The notes beneath the pieces were generated by a model. That model had not been told where the DNA came from and made no database searches. It worked only from the letters and a program-made list of their open reading frames with translations. This document shows, one piece after another, positions 35,455 through 47,270 of a DNA stretch of 64,000 nucleotides. Made by a program: the position numbers and the translations under genes. Every line of letters starts with the position of its first letter. Position 1 is the stretch's first letter. The DNA comes from Physella acuta (taxonomy: Eukaryota; Mollusca; Gastropoda; Physidae), in assembly GCF_028476545.1 (NCBI RefSeq), contig NW_026733198.1, positions 1 to 64,000 of the forward strand, written 5' to 3'.

Positions 35455-36125
35455 ACTGTTTTTTTTTGTGGCGGTACGCCGCCTAGAAGTGATGGGATGC
35501 CTTGTGTGTCCCAGTGAGCCCCAGAGCTATGCCGGCGGGGGGCTGGTGTCCAGGCAGGTTTAACCAAGCCGGACAGGTCTGGAGGGGGGGGAGGGGTCAG
35601 ACCAAACGTTGTGCCCTGGTCCTCCTGGTTGGGGGTTGTGCGATGGGCTAACTACTCGTCCACGTAAAATAGTAGTTACATAAACCTAAGCCAAATCTGA
35701 AGTTAACAGTTTACCGGAAGAACAAGAACTCCAACTAGAAGAAGTATGACTCAATACAACTAAACCACCACAGAAGCTACAGAACCGACGCCCATTCTTC
35801 AAACGAGGAAAACCAAGATTGAAGCCCCAAGAAAAAGCACTATAGGAAGCAGGGAGTTATGCACAGACAATGAAGAAAATACAGCTCTGGATCACGGATG
35901 AAACAAGGCGGCAGGTGGAAAAAAGAAAGCCTAAAGAGCCAGCTAACTCAAAGAAATATACGACAGCAGCACCAAGCAGACATCCTAGAGCAGACGATCG
36001 CATCCAACATTGTGGAACAGACGCTAATCTGATTAGCCTAATCTTGACTCTGAAACAAGGTCCTTTTCAGGGCCAGTTAATTTTTTTTTACCGTTCAAAC
36101 GGATTGTGCTCATTGTTTTATTTTA
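35455..36125 (+). mobile_element. Internally deleted LINE fragment, copy 2
   Basis: This has the same GC-rich leader and the same downstream sequence as 24255-24930, including ATCCTAGAGCAGACGATCGC and AACATTGTGGAACAGACGCT. The endonuclease-start motif seen in copy 1 is lost here by a short deletion around 35838. The shared internal deletion shows both derive from one deleted master or from block duplication. Confidence 0.6.
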
Positions 36126-36415
36126 TTTAATGATAAGGTAAAATAAGTTTGAAGTGAGAAATGTGTTGCTACGTTTAAAACTTTTTATTTTAGGCTCAGT
36201 GAGTGTCTACAGTCAGTGATGTTGTTGCAGGTGTAAACGTAAGGCCTGCGAATTGTGGTAGTACCGGATGTCAATATTGACACGCCAATGTTTTAAAGCC
36301 AGAAGTTCGTCAAGAGTTCTTACTCTTTAAACAGTGACGTCATTAGGTCAACCCCCTCCCCCAATGATGTACTCACGCTTTAGTATAGGCACTATGGGGT
36401 CAGCCTGTGACAAAT

Positions 36416-36676
36416 AGGTAACGGAGTGGTCTAGCGGTAGAGAGCTGGACTGCTAACCTGTAAGTCTCGAGTTCGAATCCGGGTTCAAGTCAGTAGACCG
36501 TCCCTGAGTCCACCCAACTCTGATGGGTACCTAACTCACGTTAGGAAAAGTAAAGGCGGCTGGGCATATTGCTGACCACACTATCTCTTCATATGCCGAG
36601 GTCACAGAAACAAGTGAACTCTACTTCACTTGCCCAATATTAGTATAGACCATCAGCCTTGAAAAGAGAACTTTAC
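36416..36676 (+). mobile_element. tRNA-derived SINE (family B), most complete copy
   Basis: The A box is TGGTCTAGCGG and the B box is GAGTTCGAATCC. The body continues with CACCCAACTCTGATGGGTAC, CTCACGTTAGG, GCGGCTGGGCAT, TATGCCGAGGTCACAGAAAC and AACTCTACTTCACTTGCCC. TGTGACAAAT lies on both sides (36406-36415, 36677-36686). Confidence 0.85.
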
Positions 36677-37257
36677 TGTGACAAATGGTGTATGTAGCGA
36701 AGAGTACTTGACTTTTAACTAACCGGTAAATGCAAACTTTCTTGTTATAATTTTCGTTTTGATGTCGTCCCCCCCCCCCCCTTACTCACGGTGCGAACCC
36801 TCCGATCCCACCTTGTGAATGTACAATCTAGGTCATTTAATCTCTGGATGCATTTAACAACTGAATGTTTGGTTTGCAAGATATTTTATATGATAACAAA
36901 TTAACATTTTTGTTGAATATTTTAAATTTAAAAAGCAGTCACATACAGTTTATAAAAAAAAAAAAGTTATTTATTGGCTTAAAATAATTGTTTTTTAAAA
37001 AGTACATTTTAAAAAGTATGCAAAAACAACTTTTATGTGTACGAACGCTAACTTAAATATTGAATTCAGATCCCTGACTCTTATAAGAAGAATATCCCCT
37101 AGTCCACCCAGCTCTGATGGGTACCTGACTGACGTTAGGGAAAGTAAAATCAGCTGGACATAAAACTAACCAAACTGTCAGGGACTTTGTGCTGAATCTG
37201 CTCCAGCGCTTCCAACATCTTTTAGCCTTGGTAGGATGAAGGTTAAATTATGTTCAT

Positions 37258-37972
37258 ATTCAGAGATTAGCGTCAAGATTAGCGTCAAGATCATGTGCTG
37301 TAGATGACATCGTGATCTGGTATTAGCGTCAAGATCATATGCGATAGATACAATCAAGATCTTTTGATTAGCGTGAAGATCATGTGTGATAGATGACACC
37401 AGTTAGCTTCAAAATCCTATGAGATAGATGACATCAGGATCTGATATTAGCGTCAAGATCCTATGAGATAGATGACATCAGGATATTTGGATTAGCGTGA
37501 AGATCATATGAGATAGATGACATCAGGATCTGATATTAGCGTCAAGATCATGTGAGATAGATGTCATTAGGATCTTTTGATTAGCGTGAACATCATATGA
37601 GATAGGTGACATCAGTATATGGTACTAGCGTCAAGATCATATGAGATAGATGTCATCAGGATCTTTTGATCAGTGTGAAGATCATGTGAGATAGATGACA
37701 TCAGTATCTGGTATTAGCTTCAAGGTCATATGAGATAGATGACATCAGGATCTGGTATTACCATCAAGATCACGTTATATAGATGTCATCAGGATCTTTT
37801 GATCAGTGTGAAGATCATGTGACATATATGACATCAGGATCTGGTTTTAATTTTAAGATCATATGAGATAGATGTCATCAGGATCTTTTGATCAGCGTGA
37901 AGATCATATGAGATAGATGACATCAGGATGTGGTATTAACTTTGAGATCATGAGATAGATGACATCAGGATC
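37258..37972. repeat. 44-bp minisatellite
   Basis: About sixteen units of roughly 44 bp contain TTAGCGTCAAGATCATATGA and GATAGATGACATCAGGATCT. Units differ at many positions, so the array is old. It lies downstream of the ankyrin-repeat gene and encodes nothing. Confidence 0.9.
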
Positions 37973-38164
37973 TAACACATTATCTTCACTCGCTGGGGAA
38001 GAAAAAAAAACAAATATTTTTGCGGATTTTTCAGATAAGAAAAAAATATACATACTTTCGTTTTAGTTTTCAAAACTCTTAGACTGTGTTTTAATTATAT
38101 ACTTGCATTAATATTCTTATAGGCACAATTATTTATGCAAATTTTAAATAAATAGTAGAAGAGT

Positions 38165-39160
38165 CGGCCCACAAATTGCATTGACGGCCCACCCTGTTTT
38201 GCCAGCCCACAAGATTGTAATGTGGCCCACCTAATGGTATTGTGGCCCACCAAATTGTATTGCTGGCCCACCTAAATGTATTGCCATTCCACCAAATTGT
38301 ACTGTGGCCCACCTAATTGTATTGCTGGCCCACCAACTTGTATTGCCGGCCCACCTAAATGTATTGCCGGTCCACCAAATTGTACTGTGGCCCACCTTAT
38401 TGTACTGTGGCCCACCAACTTGTATTGCTGGCCCACCTAAATGTATTGCCGGTCCACCATATTGTACTGTGGCCCACCAAAAACGTATTGCTGGCCCACC
38501 TAAATGTATTGCCGGTCCACCATATTGTACTGTGGCCCACCAAATTGTATTGCTGGCCCACCTAAATGTATTGCCGGTCCACCATATTGTACTGTGGCCC
38601 ACCAAAAACGTATTGCTGGCCCACCTAAATGTATTGCCGGTCCACCATATTGTACTGTGGCCCACCAAATTGTATTGCTGGCCCACCTAAATGTATTGCC
38701 GGTCCACCAAATTGTACTGTGGCCCACCTTATTGTACTGTGGCCCACCAAATTGTGTTGTGGCCCACCTAAATGTATTGCCGGTCCACCAAATTGTACTG
38801 TGGCCCACCTTATTGTACTGTGGCCCACCTTATTGTACTGTGGCCCACCAAATTGTGTTGTGGCCCACCTAAATGTATTGCCGGTCCACCATATTGTACC
38901 GTGGCCCACCAAATTGTGTTGTGGCCCACCTAAATGTATTGCCGGTCCACCAAATTGTACTGTGGCCCACCTTATTGTACTGTGGCCCACCAAATTGTAT
39001 TGCTGGCCCACCTAAATGTATTGCCGGTCCACCATATTGTACTGTGGCCCACCTTATTGTACTGTGGCGCACCAAATTGTATTGCTGGCCCACCTAAATG
39101 TATTGCCGGTCCACCAAATTGTGTTGTGGCCCACCTACTTGTATCGTCGGTCCACCCTCT
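38165..39160. repeat. 20-21-bp minisatellite directly after the ankyrin-gene stop codon
   Basis: About 48 units of 20-21 bp follow the pattern CCCACC.AATTGTATTG.TGG. Near-identical blocks of several units recur, which points to recent higher-order duplication. The stop codon of the minus-strand gene is at 39161-39163, so the array would form its 3'UTR or lie just beyond it. Long frames on both strands (up to 151 codons) arise because 21-bp units keep phase. Confidence 0.95.
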
Positions 39161-42100
39161 CTAGGTCGCACCCAAGAGATCCTCGTCACTTGCTTCACAA
39201 GAAGAGTCAGAGTCGCCACTGTCCTCACTTAGAGTCAGGTCTGTATTCGTCTGACTGCCCACACACACATAGGTTGCGTTGTTAACGTTGATTCTGTACA
39301 TTGAAAAAAAAATATGTGGAAAATATGTAGATTTCAAGGTCTTAGTCCTTGTATAAGTTCATTGGAATATTGACACAAAAACTGTATATTTGGCATGTTT
39401 TAAGTGGTTCCAATTTTTGAGACAATGAAATTTGTACCTTCGTTTGATCTAGTGGTTTTGGAAGGGTAAATAAGGTACCGCATACAACGGTCTGGTCGAA
39501 AGTATAGACTAAAGGCGTATCTGAGTTCACCCAGCTCTAATGGGTACCTGACTCAAGTTTACGAAAGTAAAGCCGGCTGGGCATAAAAACAGATGAAATC
39601 TACTTCATTTACCATACACGATGAAAAGTGTAAACCAGTGCTTCCGAACATTTTTGTGGGTAGCAAAACCCATTATATTTCATCTGCACATTATCCGAAC
39701 CGTTCTTAATAGTTGTTTTATCGTTCTTACTTACAAGTTCCAATACTGAAATATATAGGTCTATGTCTTGACCCCGTCGAACCCCAAAACTGACTCGCCG
39801 AACCCCTGGGGTTCAGTCGAACCCAAGTTAAGAACCACTAGTGCAAACATTCTCTATGCAAATTGTATAGTTCACTCCGATGTACGCAGTGACATAAGCA
39901 GGCTGTGGCAACTCAACAACTGAATAACTTCCGCTCCACCCTTTCGCGGCCCCTGAACGAGCATTCAAAGACAAAAAACACTTACGTGACTTTACTAGTA
40001 TCCTGCGTCAATACATACACTCTGGAAAAAAAAAGATGGTTTATGGGATCCAGTGGCGTAGGCAGGTTGGGGTTAGGGGGGTCATAACCCCCCATAGACC
40101 CCTCGGTATATAGAAAAAGTATGAGGGGGGGGGGTGCAAATCGAAAGTTTGAGGGGGGTGCAAATCGAAAGTTTGAGGGGGGGGTGCAAATCGAAAGTTT
40201 GTCCCCGGGTAAAAATTGGAACCCCCCCCCCCCTTGAGACGATCCTGGCTACGCCACTGATGGGATCAACACATACGGGACTATTAGGATATTAAAAAAA
40301 ATTACACTCCTTTAAAACGGAGATTTGTTGAAGTGTGTGTACCTAAATATATTTCAAATGAAACAAAAAAAAAATTAGTTTTAACTAAGCAAGCTAACAC
40401 AGTGGTTCTAAAAATAGTCAACCAAACAATGTCTTACTTACTTCTTCGTTTTACATTTATTTTTGCACTTCCTTTTTTTTCTTGGTTTTTTCTCTTTACT
40501 TTGCCTGCAATATTCGAATATTTGTAGATTTTTTTAAAAAAGTCTAAATACGATTAAAATAGGGTATGACCAAATTTTGAATTGAAAATTGGACACTGCT
40601 AAGATGTAGTCAAAAATGTCACGCTGTTGAAGTCAATTATTACCCCCCCCCCATCCCCCCCCCACAAAAACACACACACAAACACACATTTCAAAGCTTA
40701 CACCACACTCAATCACTATACTTCTAGGGAGAATCAACAAAGTGAAAGCTAAGTATCATATAAACACCAGAGAGGAACAATGTGTATCCTCTTTTCCTAA
40801 GCTGTATCAGCTGTAACAATACTGTTTTTTAAATTATTATACTAATGAAAGTAGATCTACATACCATTATGAATTTTTGCTTAGATTTTGTGGTTTATAG
40901 TTTTTTTTTTAATTAATTAAAAAAAAATAATTTGAAAAGTCAAAGTGTAATAATTTACTCATGTATACGTGTCTTGAATTGAATATATTTAGATTTACCA
41001 CCACTGTTAAATTATATATTTTAATAGCAATTACAATTTTGTTCGGGGGGGGGGGGGGCAGTAGACTGAATTCGGGGGGGGGGGGGGGTGTTTAAAATTG
41101 GATTTAAAGATTACTAAATTCAATTAGAAAAGGAGAGATAACTAGGTAGTGCGACCACCCAATCAGTCTGGTGAGCTGTGGTTCACGTTGAATGTTTGGT
41201 CACGGTTGGTTGCATGAGCATCGACCACGACATAGGGCCTATAACTTTTTTTTAGTGCTATTGGTGGGTTTTCAACGCAAATATTTTTAGTCATTTAAAA
41301 CGAATGACAAAAAAAAGTGGAAAATTAAAAAAAAAAAATGGAAATCTTTGATCGATAAAAGATGTAAGAGATCTCATGAGCGACAAAATCATTTATTAAA
41401 AATAACAACTTTGCTTAATTTTCATATTTTCAGTGCATTTAAAAGCTTGTTATTAATATAAAGGTTTTTATATTTATTTTTAGCAGTGTTACCATTTAGT
41501 ATTTATTGAATATTCCATCTTAGCTGAAAAATTTTTTTCAAATTTTAAACTTACTTTGCGCCAAACTCATTATCGTCGCTGCCAATTAGCGGTGTCGTCT
41601 GCTGTGCCTTATCCTCTTTTCTTGCCTGTGACGATGGTGCTGTGACTGGCTCGTCTGCCCATTTCGGCAACGACCTCGCCGGGAACGTCTTAGGGTACCG
41701 CCAATCTAACAGCAAGATATAACGTGGATTATGGAAGTTTCAGACATAAGTTGCAGGTACAAGACATGCCGGATGTAGTTTATTATTTGTACAGGGGGGT
41801 GGGGGGGGGGGGGGGGGGGGTGGGTAAACAGTGGGTTGTACAGTGGCGTAGCTAGGATTTTTGGGGCCCCTATGCAAAAAGTGTTAGTGGGCCCCTCAGA
41901 GGCGTAGCGACCCTTCCCGGCGACCGGGGACAAACTTTCGATTTGCCCCCCACCCCCCTCAGACTTTCGATTTGCACCCCCACTCAGACTTTCGATTTGC
42001 AACCCCCCCCCCTCTCAGACTTTCGATTTACACCCCCACTCAGACTTTCGATTTGCACCCCCCCCCCCTCAAACTTTCGAAAAAGGGCCCCTATTTGCCT

Positions 42101-44523
42101 TGGGCCCCTATGCCTTGCTTACGCTAGTTTAACGGTAGCTACGCCACTGGGGTTGTATAGAAAATAGAAGCACAGAAGTGACGTAATGGTATCGTACAGA
42201 GCCATCTTTCTTCCTGTATCGATACTACTGTCTATTTATAGTTGGGGGCTCGACTTCTAGGATTAGTTAGAGTTAAAATCCAGACTAGGGTTATGGAGAA
42301 GGTTTGCGTTTCAATTTAACCATAGTTAATATACAATTTAATTTACATGCGACTATCAAAAAAATTAAAGCAGTAAAACTTGTTTTCCCGCTTTTAGTTT
42401 GTAAAGCTATTTGGTTTCAGTATTTGGATTTCGCTAAAAAAATTTGCAATAATTTTTTTAGCGAAAACTTGCAATTAATAATAGCAGTGATTAAGGCCAT
42501 AATGATAGTGTACGTTGATTTTTAACTGATTCCTATTAAAAACATAGTAAAAAAATAATAAAGTATTGAACTGACCTTTGAGCTCTATAGTTTTCTTCTG
42601 TTTACATTGCTCGTTGCCTTCTTCCGACTCCTGACCGCAGACGTCAATCTCCGCATCCGTGCTGGTATCAACCGGAAGTGCCAAGAGACGTTCGGTGTCC
42701 GACGCTTGAGATTCTTTGAACTGCTGACCAACGTTGTCACCTGCACTGGTAGTATCTACTTGACCATTGGTCAGTATATCATTAGATTGGTCGCACGCTG
42801 ATGACTTGTTAATGATGTTACTGCTATTGACGTGACATGGAGATGGGACCCTTTCAATGGTTTGATTGACTAGAGTGGTGACGGGGTCACGATGTGGGTG
42901 GGGATCTGCGATAGGCTCTGGATGCTGGAGGGGTAGGTCAAGGTTGTGTTGGACACTACTAGTGAGCACTGTATTGAGCTGGTGAGTTGAATTAGATTCA
43001 ACGCATGTGTGTGAGTCAGCGTTGTTTTCTAACTTGGGACTTGCGTCATCCACATGGGCAGGGATAGCGCATAATCCATCAGATGATTTTATATCAGGGT
43101 TTGATACACCAGTGGATGCCGTTGGGTCACATAATCCACAGACAGATGAATTCCTTCGGGAACATGATCCACCAGACGTTGCAAGGCTGTGATTTGATCC
43201 ACCAGTGGATGCCGTTGGGTCACATAATCCACCGACAGATGAATTCCTGCGGGAACACGATCCACCAGACGTACCAAGGCTGTGATTTGATCCACCAGTG
43301 GATGCCGCTGGGTCACATAATCCACTAACAGATGAATTCCTGCGGGAACACGATCCACCAGACGTACCAAGGCTGTGATTTGATCCACCAGTGGATGCCG
43401 CTGGGTCACATAATCCACAGACAGATGAATTCCTGCGGGAACATGATCCACCAGACGTACCAAGGCTGTGATTTGATCCACCAGTGGATGCCGCTGGGTC
43501 ACATAATCCACAGACAGATGAATTCCTGCGGGAACATGATCCACCAGACGTACCAAGGCTGTGATTTGATCCACCAGTGGATGCCGCTGGGTCACATAAT
43601 CCACAGACAGATGAATTCCTGCGGGAACATGATCCACCAGACGTAGCAAGGCTGTGATTAGATCCTCCAGTGGATGCGACATGCTGGTATAATCCACCAA
43701 CATTTTCCCCGCCGTGGTTTGCTCCACCAGCACACACAGCCACGGAACAAACTCCACCAACGGACGCAGTCCTAGCAGACGATCCACAAACCGACGCGGT
43801 CCTTCGCATTAATCCACCGACTGACGCACGCTGCTCATATTCACTAATCCGCTTAGCGATCCCCTTATGTCCACGCCGGCTTGCCCTTATCACAGCCGAG
43901 TCTCCTAAACCATCAACAGCGTTCACATCGCATCCATTCTCCAACAGCACACCAACCACCTCTTCATGCCCGCACTCACTAGCTCTCATCAACGGAGTTT
44001 CCCGTTGGCTATTTCCGGCGTTGACGTCACACGTCGAACTCCGACACAAAACCTCCGCGACTTTACTGTCGCCTCTCTCCGTGGCGATCATCAACGCATT
44101 GACGCCATTACTGTCCGCCTTACCGACATCAGCGCCGGCTTGAACGAGGATTTCAACAATGTCGTGTCGACCTAGCCTCGACGCTTCCATGAGCGGCGTC
44201 ACCTCTGAAGCGTCAGCGAGATCTACGTTTGGAGTGTACGCAAGTAGGAACTTCACAGCAGGTATATCACGCTTATGAACCGCCCACCACAATGCTGTTC
44301 TTCCTTTCTCATCCGTGCAATCAACTCCCACATACCTCATGATGTAGTTCATCACATCGTCATTCCCTCTGCTAACCACAGCTAAAATGAATCGAACTCT
44401 CTTTTTGCTGGTTCTATGGCATTTTCTGTTCAGCCAGGCCTCAATTTTGTGACTCTGTCTTTTGGTGATTAGTCTCTCCAGACGTGTGACGTCAGAACAT
44501 GACGTAGTACACGCGTTTCCCAT
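39161..44523 (-). CDS. Acyl-anchored ankyrin-repeat protein with RRNSS tandem repeats (four exons)
   Basis: Coding exons 44523-42576, 41705-41555, 40021-39986 and 39293-39161 join in phases 1, 2 and 2 without a stop and give 755 residues ending in TAG. The first exon is certain by length; the other three rest on acceptor/donor quality and open phase. MGNACTTSC suits N-myristoylation of Gly2 and palmitoylation of Cys5 or Cys9. Residues 43-230 hold about five ankyrin repeats (DEKGRTALWWAVHKRDIPAV, TPLMEASRLGRHDIVEILVQ, ETPLMRASECGHEEVV). Residues about 283-475 are six 31-residue units, SCSRRNSSVxGLCDPxASTG and GSNHSLxTSGG. RRTAS and ARTAS precede them. The tail is acidic (SEDSGDSDSSCEASDEDLL). 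A membrane-associated scaffold is a reasonable guess; orthology is not recognised. Confidence 0.82.
39516..39610 (+). mobile_element. Partial tRNA-derived SINE (family B)
   Basis: GAGTTCACCCAGCTCTAATG with GGTACCTGACTCAAGTT, AAGCCGGCTGGGCAT and ATCTACTTCATTTACC follow family-B order. The tRNA-like head is absent. It is intronic in the ankyrin-repeat gene. Confidence 0.6.
39636..39840. mobile_element. hAT-type MITE in the last intron of the ankyrin gene
   Basis: The left end is CAGTGCTTCCGAACATTTTT and the right end is CAAGTTAAGAACCACTA, of the common CAGTGGTTCTTAAC type. GTGTAAAC (39628-39635) and GTGCAAAC (39841-39848) match at seven of eight bases. Confidence 0.75.
40051..40259. mobile_element. 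hAT-type G-tract MITE
   Basis: The ends are CAGTGGCGTAGGCAGG and CCTGGCTACGCCACTG. The perfect 8-bp duplication ATGGGATC lies at 40043-40050 and 40260-40267. It carries three GTGCAAATCGAAAGTTTG modules with G runs. It lies in an intron of the ankyrin gene, about 30 bp upstream of the acceptor for exon 40021-39986. Confidence 0.92.
41841..42149. mobile_element. hAT-type MITE with an internal G-tract module
   Basis: The ends are CAGTGGCGTAGCTAGG and GGTAGCTACGCCACTG. The perfect 8-bp duplication GGGTTGTA lies at 41833-41840 and 42150-42157. Inside, a second left end (CAGAGGCGTAGCGACC, about 41896) opens a C-tract module array. GGGCCCCT borders it on both sides, which suggests one MITE inserted into another and then lost its far end. 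It lies in intron 1 of the ankyrin gene. Confidence 0.92.
43099..43677 (-). repeat. Coding 93-bp tandem repeat
   Basis: Six units of 93 bp encode the 31-residue repeat. Adjacent units differ at only a few bases, including CGTTGGGTC versus CGCTGGGTC and CAGACAG versus CGACAG/TAACAG. They are more alike than expected under protein-level constraint alone. The other frames through the array (for example 43083-43328 plus, 43089-43787 minus) are shadows. Confidence 0.93.
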
Positions 44524-44639
44524 CTGCGAGGTCTATATCCTTGTTGCTATGGTGGTGCTTTTTAAAGAGGAGATAAGCAAATCTACAAAGGGTGTTTTGT
44601 ATACAGCCACTGCAAAGAAGGGAATGAAAACGATAGAAT

Positions 44640-44890
44640 GTGTCAGGAAACCAGTTTTTTTCAGACCTCTCTCTGGGTAGGGTGGGTTGAAGGGAGGCGC
44701 TACCCCCTGAGCACGTTGACCCCCCCTTCCCCCACCTTCCAGACGAAATACAAAATATATAACATTTATGAAGAAAATATATTTTTTTAACCAGTGTTCG
44801 CTCCACCCCCACCCCTACACCCCCTAAGTGCGCCTCACAGATATTTAAAGTCCCCGCCACCCCGGAGATGATGTTTCAAAGAAACCCTGA
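44640..44890. mobile_element. Degenerate MITE, GTTTCTTCCAG-end family
   Basis: CCAGTTTTTTTCAGACCTC at the left, a core with ACAAAATATATAACATTTAT and GAAAATATATTTTT, and TTTCAAAGAAACCCTG at the right resemble the copies at 1665-1859 and 2758-2956. C-rich tracts lie on each side of the core. No target duplication is clear. Confidence 0.5.
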
Positions 44891-45220
44891 AATAAACTCT
44901 AAATATCCTCCTCAACGTCACAACAACGTTGCCCTGCGTGTTGGACTCACATGCGTGCTCGTGGATTCAAGATGTACTCAACATATTAAGACAACTTGGT
45001 GTTATCGGGTCGGTAACGAAATAAATTTTAAAATGTGTTAAACCTATGAAACTGATGATTCGGCGGTCGAACGGCGTCATGGACGTGGTAAAGTTCGTTA
45101 AACGAGACATCACTGTAAGCTGCTGGACGATGACTCAGTATACGTGGTTGTGGTGAAAGCTTCAGACAGACAAGCATGGGTAAACAGCAACAAAAATAGA
45201 GGGAAATGGCTTCAGTCAAT

Positions 45221-45545
45221 CTCGGGCAGATGAGGCTCGTTAGCTGGGGACAGCCACTCTTCTAGGAGAGACAACTCCAAAATTAAACAACTGCTGCCTT
45301 GTAGTTTGTTCTTGGTTGGACAAAGGCTATGGAAGCAAATCCAAAAAGAAAAGCAGGCTGAAATCGGAGTCAATGGCCTCAATGGCGCATAACCAGTTGA
45401 CACGTAACGCTTAATTGTGTTGGAGGTGTGGTCGAGTCGGCGAAAAGCTCATGGTTGATAAATTCGAACAAAAGTCTCGAGTTCAAACCCACTGGCAGAT
45501 AAATATCGATCCCCTTCAACACTAATAATTAAGAACGAAGAAGAA
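45221..45545 (+). mobile_element. 5'-truncated tRNA-derived SINE (family A)
   Basis: It begins inside the element at CTCGGGCAGATGAGGCTCG and runs through the second tRNA-like unit to the AACGAAGAAGAA tail. The perfect 12-bp duplication GCTTCAGTCAAT flanks it at 45209-45220 and 45546-45557, so the truncation happened at insertion. Confidence 0.85.
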
Positions 45546-45661
45546 GCTTCAGTCAATGTCCTATGTAACTGTAACGCAACTATGTTGGAAGCTTCAGTCA
45601 TTGGCCTAATTCTACGTCTTTGTGTACGTGTCTGCGTCTGTGTCTGGCTGTCTGTCTATTT

Positions 45662-45663
<2 letters not shown>

Positions 45664-45750
<87 letters not shown>
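45664..45750. repeat. (TA)n microsatellite
   Basis: About 87 bp of uninterrupted TA are followed by a short (TG)n. Isoleucine/tyrosine frames across it are artefacts. Confidence 0.97.
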
Positions 45751-45751
<1 letters not shown>

Positions 45752-45869
45752 GTGTGTGTGTGTTCGTATTCATACAGCAACAAATATCCGACTAGATTAA
45801 AATGTGACCCCTGGATGTGTTGCCCAAGATTTCAGTCTATCCCCTACTGCCCCCCCCCCCCCCCCACCT

Positions 45870-46560
45870 AAATCCAGTTAATATATTTAACACACAAAGT
45901 GACAAACCCGCCTAGGTGTGGTTTAGCTACATTATCAAATATTGACTGCGCGCGACAAGCAACAATAAATTTAAAAGTGGGCTCGTGACTGCTGTACAAA
46001 TACGGAAGTAAAATAACAAACTACATGTGAGAAAGGTAAAGGTGTGGTGACCGATTTAAATCCTTGATTTACAAACGGCATTTCGCTAAAACCTATTCAA
46101 CAAAAAATTAGCTATTGTAAAATGTTATAAAATAGTTTTGTGTTATTATATATTGAGGAAAGTTATTTATTTTCTTGTTTTAAGGAATATTTTAAAAGCT
46201 TGTTATTATAAACTTTATTTTTTTGTGTGCTAATTTTTCACATGAAACGGGGAACAAAAACAAAAGTGAAAGATTTTTAGCTGCCTATTCTAGCCTTCAA
46301 GTTTTTAACGATTTCCTAACACAGGACTTAGAATAAAATCAGCTATATTGTTGTATAGCAGATCAATCCATATCGATTGTATCGATTTTATTTATTAACC
46401 TGCCTGACGATGACTTATTAATAATGTTAAAAAAAATCAATACTGCATTTTTTTTTCCAAGTTCTAAAAAAAATGGCAGTTATTGAAGATTGTACTATAC
46501 CCTAGCCAAGTGATGTCTACTTAACTTAATCTTGACCACTGGATGATACACTATCTAGGT
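45870..46560. other. Non-coding stretch
   Basis: No exon, tandem array or element end is recognised. The sequence is AT-rich. Confidence 0.4.
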
Positions 46561-46859
46561 CCATCATTTACCTTGTTACTGCCAGTGGCGTCACAGTGTG
46601 TGTGTGGGAGAGGGGTGCGGGGCGCACGGGTGACGCCATCCAAATGAACCGAAACGAACAATGGCTAATATAAATAAGAAACCCGTTTTTTTTGTATTTT
46701 GTTTAATGGATTTTTCAAGATATCCTCATTATTAGGCAAGGAGTTATACCATTCGAGAAGGGGGGGGGGTGACAAAAATAGACAAGTTGTAGTAGACCTA
46801 CATCATACATGAGACATATAGTCACATCATGGAAGGGAGGTGACACACTGGGTTACGGC

Positions 46860-46973
46860 CAGAGGCGTGGCGTCGGGGGAGGTGGGGAGGTTCGTATGTC
46901 CCCGGGTGCCAACCCTAGGGGCGCCAAATTGAAAGTTTGTCCCCGGGCGCCGGTAGGGGTCGCTACGCCTCTG
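46860..46973. mobile_element. Short hAT-type G-tract MITE
   Basis: It starts CAGAGGCGTGGCGTCGG and ends GGGTCGCTACGCCTCTG. Flanks GTTACGGC (46852-46859) and GTTGCGGC (46974-46981) match at seven of eight positions. Only one GAAAGTTTGTCCCCGGGCGC module is left. Confidence 0.82.
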
Positions 46974-47100
46974 GTTGCGGCACCGACATAGTGACGCCAC
47001 TTATTATCAGAGCTATGCGATAAGAATTAGGAGCTGAAAATATTAAAAAATCTGGCATCACAGACTAGACCCGGCGAGCCTCTTTTATATCCGCCCCACT

Positions 47101-47262
47101 CAAGGGGTGGGGGGGCGGGGGGGGGGACATATGTCCCCGGGCGCCGACTTTAGGGGGGGGCGCCAAAATGGGTTGGAAAAACAAATTGAAAGTTCGAGGG
47201 GGGGGGGGGTGCGCAAATCGAAAGTTTGTCCCCGGGCGCCGGGAAGGGTCGCTACGCCTCTG
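47101..47262. mobile_element. hAT-type G-tract MITE, first of a same-site pair
   Basis: It lies between target copies GCCCCACT (47093-47100) and GCCCCATC (47263-47270). It contains a G-run start, CGCCAAAATGGGTTGG, and the GTTTGTCCCCGGGCGCCGG to CTACGCCTCTG end. The left terminus is eroded (CAAGGGG). Confidence 0.75.
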
Positions 47263-47270
47263 GCCCCATC

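Larger units (their letters stand above)
35065..36715. repeat. Composite repeat block, copy 2
   Basis: This is the homologue of 23870-26262. It comprises the same left region, the same deleted LINE fragment and the same terminal family-B SINE, but not the hAT-type MITE. Sequence differences are frequent, so the copies are not recent. Confidence 0.75.

Noticed and set aside
38231-39097. Several overlapping frames of 74-151 codons on both strands
   Set aside because: They run through a 20-21-bp tandem repeat whose unit length keeps frames open. There are no splice or family signals.
43083-43787. Plus- and minus-strand frames overlapping the ankyrin exon
   Set aside because: They are shadows of the 93-bp coding repeat in other frames.
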